Positions 62,248 through 64,000 of a stretch of 64,000 bases of DNA are shown one piece after another. Under the pieces are notes generated by a model, which was not told where the DNA came from, did not search any database, and worked only from the letters and a program-made list of their open reading frames with translations. The translations under genes were made by a program, and so were the position numbers. This DNA comes from Lojkania enalia. Taxonomy: Eukaryota; Ascomycota; Dothideomycetes; Pleosporales. Location of the stretch: contig ML986626.1 of NCBI GenBank assembly GCA_010094045.1, forward strand, positions 243,570-307,569, in the 5' to 3' direction. Position 1 is the stretch's first letter; every line of letters starts with the position of its first letter.

Positions 62248-63903
62248 ATGCCGCTGCGGAAGCGACTGAAGAAAGCATTCGAGCCGTCTGGAGTGGGAGG
62301 TGAACCGACGGAGGCGAGGAGGGTGAAAGAGGTGAAGGAGGTGAAGAGGTCAAAGCGGAAGAAGTTCGTCGATTTCTTCAAGTCCAACAAGGGCAAGGCG
62401 CAGGAGACGACCACGGTACATTCACACGCCTCTCCCACGTCGCAACACCCCCACCCCAAACAAAAAAGCTGTAGATGTGTGCTAACGATGTCTCACTCAA
62501 AGATCCCAGCCCCGATTGAAGGGACTACGCTGCGGAAGTCCCCGCGAGACTCCAGGCTCGCCGATCCGCCGTCGAAGCCTGTCAAATCGAGTAGCTCCGA
62601 CGAAGTCACACGAGCCGTTGAGAAGAACCAGAGAGCGCATGATACACAGTTGTCTACTACGGTGCCGGAGACTAGAGAGACAGAGAAGCAGGCAGAGGCG
62701 GCGCCAGAGCGCCTCAGCGAAGAGCAGCTTCACGCTCTCTTCTCAGGCGCCCCGCATTTCTTTATAAAGAAAGACGATGGCCGTTTAGTCCCCTCTATCT
62801 CACGTCCCTGGGACGCCGCATTGGCTGTGAGGGATGTCTCAGACGCCGTCCAGCTAGCACAACCTGCCTTTTCCGCCGCAACCATGTATCAACACCTCCC
62901 CCTGTTGCAAGATGCGTCCGAGCAAGCCAAACCGTACCAGGGCTACAACATTGGCGTGGTTGAGATTCCGAGCATGCTAAGTGCCCAGGGTATTGAGCCC
63001 GGCTCCGTTGGCTGGGTTCATTTCTTGGAGCTTCCGGTGTCAGACAGCCTCAGCACGGATTTACAGCGCTCGCAGTCAAGCAATGGAGTCCTAGAAGGTG
63101 TAAGAAACAAGGAGCAGCTGCAGAGCAATCCTGAGAAGCTGGGTATCCGGGCTGTAGATATGAGAATGGTATATGATCGCCTTGTCGAGTTCGGAGACCT
63201 GCTTGAGGTGTTTCAGGACAGCCCTGAACGCATGACCATTCTGAACAATCAGTCCTCTGGTGATTTGTACGCGAACCTGTTTGGCAAGTTCTTGATGCCT
63301 CCCAAATACGACGACACTACGGACGACCCCACTGGCGTCAAGGTTCAGATCGACACACTGCTTAGAATCTTGTCCTTGAGAGGTGTATGGCATGACTTTA
63401 GCTTGGTAGAATGGCGAATTCGATTAGGGCAGATTCTCTGGAGTGACCCTGAACTTGAGGAAGATGAGCCAGACCAGTCTTCCCCACTTTGGTCGGAACG
63501 GGATATTCTGCTTCTCCAGATCACCTTAGCTTGCGAATTGCTCCTTCGGTTAGATGCCATCTCCAGCATGGACCCGGACGCCGTGATTGACCGGATGAAG
63601 GTCAATTTCGAGGAATGGCAGAGTTTTAAACGCCTCAAGACAAAGAAGACGGACTGGGACCTGGTTCTTGCTCGACGATTCCTAGATAACATTCTAGTAA
63701 TCAAGGAAATTGACATGAAGGCCACCGAAACTCCGAAGCATCGCACCCTACTTTCTATGCTTAAGCGCGATAGCTCAGAAGCCACCCCCGAAATAGATGT
63801 TATCTTCGCTCCCCGCCATCAGTCACGGCAACTCTCCGGGCTTCTCCATTTTGCAGAAACAATTCAATGGCCGGGGCATGATATGGTATTGAAACTGTGG
63901 TGA
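62248..63903 (+). CDS. Conserved uncharacterised fungal protein
   Basis: I do not recognise a characterised family. The first in-frame ATG is 62248 (MPLRKRLKKAFEPSG); the frame extends only to a GTG upstream. Unspliced it encodes 551 residues. A possible in-frame 87-bp intron (62416-62502, GTACAT donor, GCTAAC branch, AAG acceptor) would shorten it to 522. The N-terminus is very basic (KEVKRSKRKKFVDFF), followed by a disordered charged region. A compact domain begins near LSEEQLHALFSGAPHFFIKK and includes GRLVPSISRPWDAAL. The C-terminal half is helical and acidic (WSDPELEEDEPDQSS, LQITLACELLLRLDAI). The tail ends HFAETIQWPGHDMVLKLW. No signal peptide or membrane helix was seen. The composition suggests a soluble cytosolic or nuclear protein. 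Confidence 0.75.
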   Translation: MPLRKRLKKAFEPSGVGGEPTEARRVKEVKEVKRSKRKKFVDFFKSNKGKAQETTTVHSHASPTSQHPHPKQKSCRCVLTMSHSKIPAPIEGTTLRKSPRDSRLADPPSKPVKSSSSDEVTRAVEKNQRAHDTQLSTTVPETRETEKQAEAAPERLSEEQLHALFSGAPHFFIKKDDGRLVPSISRPWDAALAVRDVSDAVQLAQPAFSAATMYQHLPLLQDASEQAKPYQGYNIGVVEIPSMLSAQGIEPGSVGWVHFLELPVSDSLSTDLQRSQSSNGVLEGVRNKEQLQSNPEKLGIRAVDMRMVYDRLVEFGDLLEVFQDSPERMTILNNQSSGDLYANLFGKFLMPPKYDDTTDDPTGVKVQIDTLLRILSLRGVWHDFSLVEWRIRLGQILWSDPELEEDEPDQSSPLWSERDILLLQITLACELLLRLDAISSMDPDAVIDRMKVNFEEWQSFKRLKTKKTDWDLVLARRFLDNILVIKEIDMKATETPKHRTLLSMLKRDSSEATPEIDVIFAPRHQSRQLSGLLHFAETIQWPGHDMVLKLW

Positions 63904-64000
63904 GAGGCGAATCTTGTCTCAGGGAGGGAGATGAGGAGCTGAACTGCTTGATTGAAGATGGCCAGCGGGCCATATTTATGTACATGAAAAAGGGGTATAT
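63904..64000. other. 3' flank at window end
   Basis: Ninety-seven bases after the stop codon; nothing recognised. Confidence 0.6.

Overview
The window is nuclear DNA from a filamentous ascomycete (Pezizomycotina); genus and class cannot be fixed from sequence alone. The evidence is many short GT..AG introns (about 45 to 170 bp), including a perfect TACTAAC branch site, together with fungal orthologues: an Mcm1-type MADS factor, a Pls1-type tetraspanin, a Gin4/Hsl1-class kinase with a C-terminal KA1-like region, an Flc/TRP-like membrane protein and the SEACAT subunit Mtc5. Fifty-one Ns (44219-44269) show a draft assembly.

Layout. 1-4681 (-): Dnf1-class P4-ATPase, cut by the window edge. 6353-8755 (+): unknown fungal protein with a PCNA-motif-like N-terminus and one in-frame TGA. 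10393-11341 (-): Pls1-like tetraspanin. 13578-14450 (+): Mcm1. 17143-19155 (+): amino acid/choline permease. 19867-24126 (-) and 24683-25311 (+): divergent Mtc5 and Ubc13. 26213-26537 (-): 80-residue two-exon protein. 28311-29447 (-): protein-kinase pseudogene. 30156-31632 (-): argininosuccinate lyase. 32216-32520 (-): 70-residue hydrophobic protein starting MGAVVSC. 34213-37139 (-): Flc/TRP-like protein. 39671-40694 (-): hotdog thioesterase. 40695-53323: about 12.6 kb with no supportable intact gene, AT-richer on the left and GC-rich on the right. 53324-54678 (+): C2H2 zinc-finger factor. 56672-60886 (+): Gin4/Hsl1-like kinase. 62248-63903 (+): conserved uncharacterised fungal protein.

The genes do not form an operon or an obvious metabolite cluster. 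They are mostly housekeeping and signalling functions: lipid flipping, TORC1 control through SEACAT, K63 ubiquitin conjugation, arginine synthesis, morphogenesis checkpoint and cell-type transcription. No CRISPR array, rRNA or convincing tRNA gene, intact transposon or viral gene was seen. The most unusual items are the decayed kinase, the interrupted 6.3-8.8 kb gene, two small spliced genes that simple ORF calling would miss, an Mtc5 in which I cannot find the RWD domain, and the large gene-poor interval with a possible decayed reading frame. I found no clear evidence of a new multi-gene system.

Exon boundaries are inferred by eye from splice signals, reading phase and protein continuity. 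Where a frame could be extended to a non-ATG codon, I used the first in-frame ATG.
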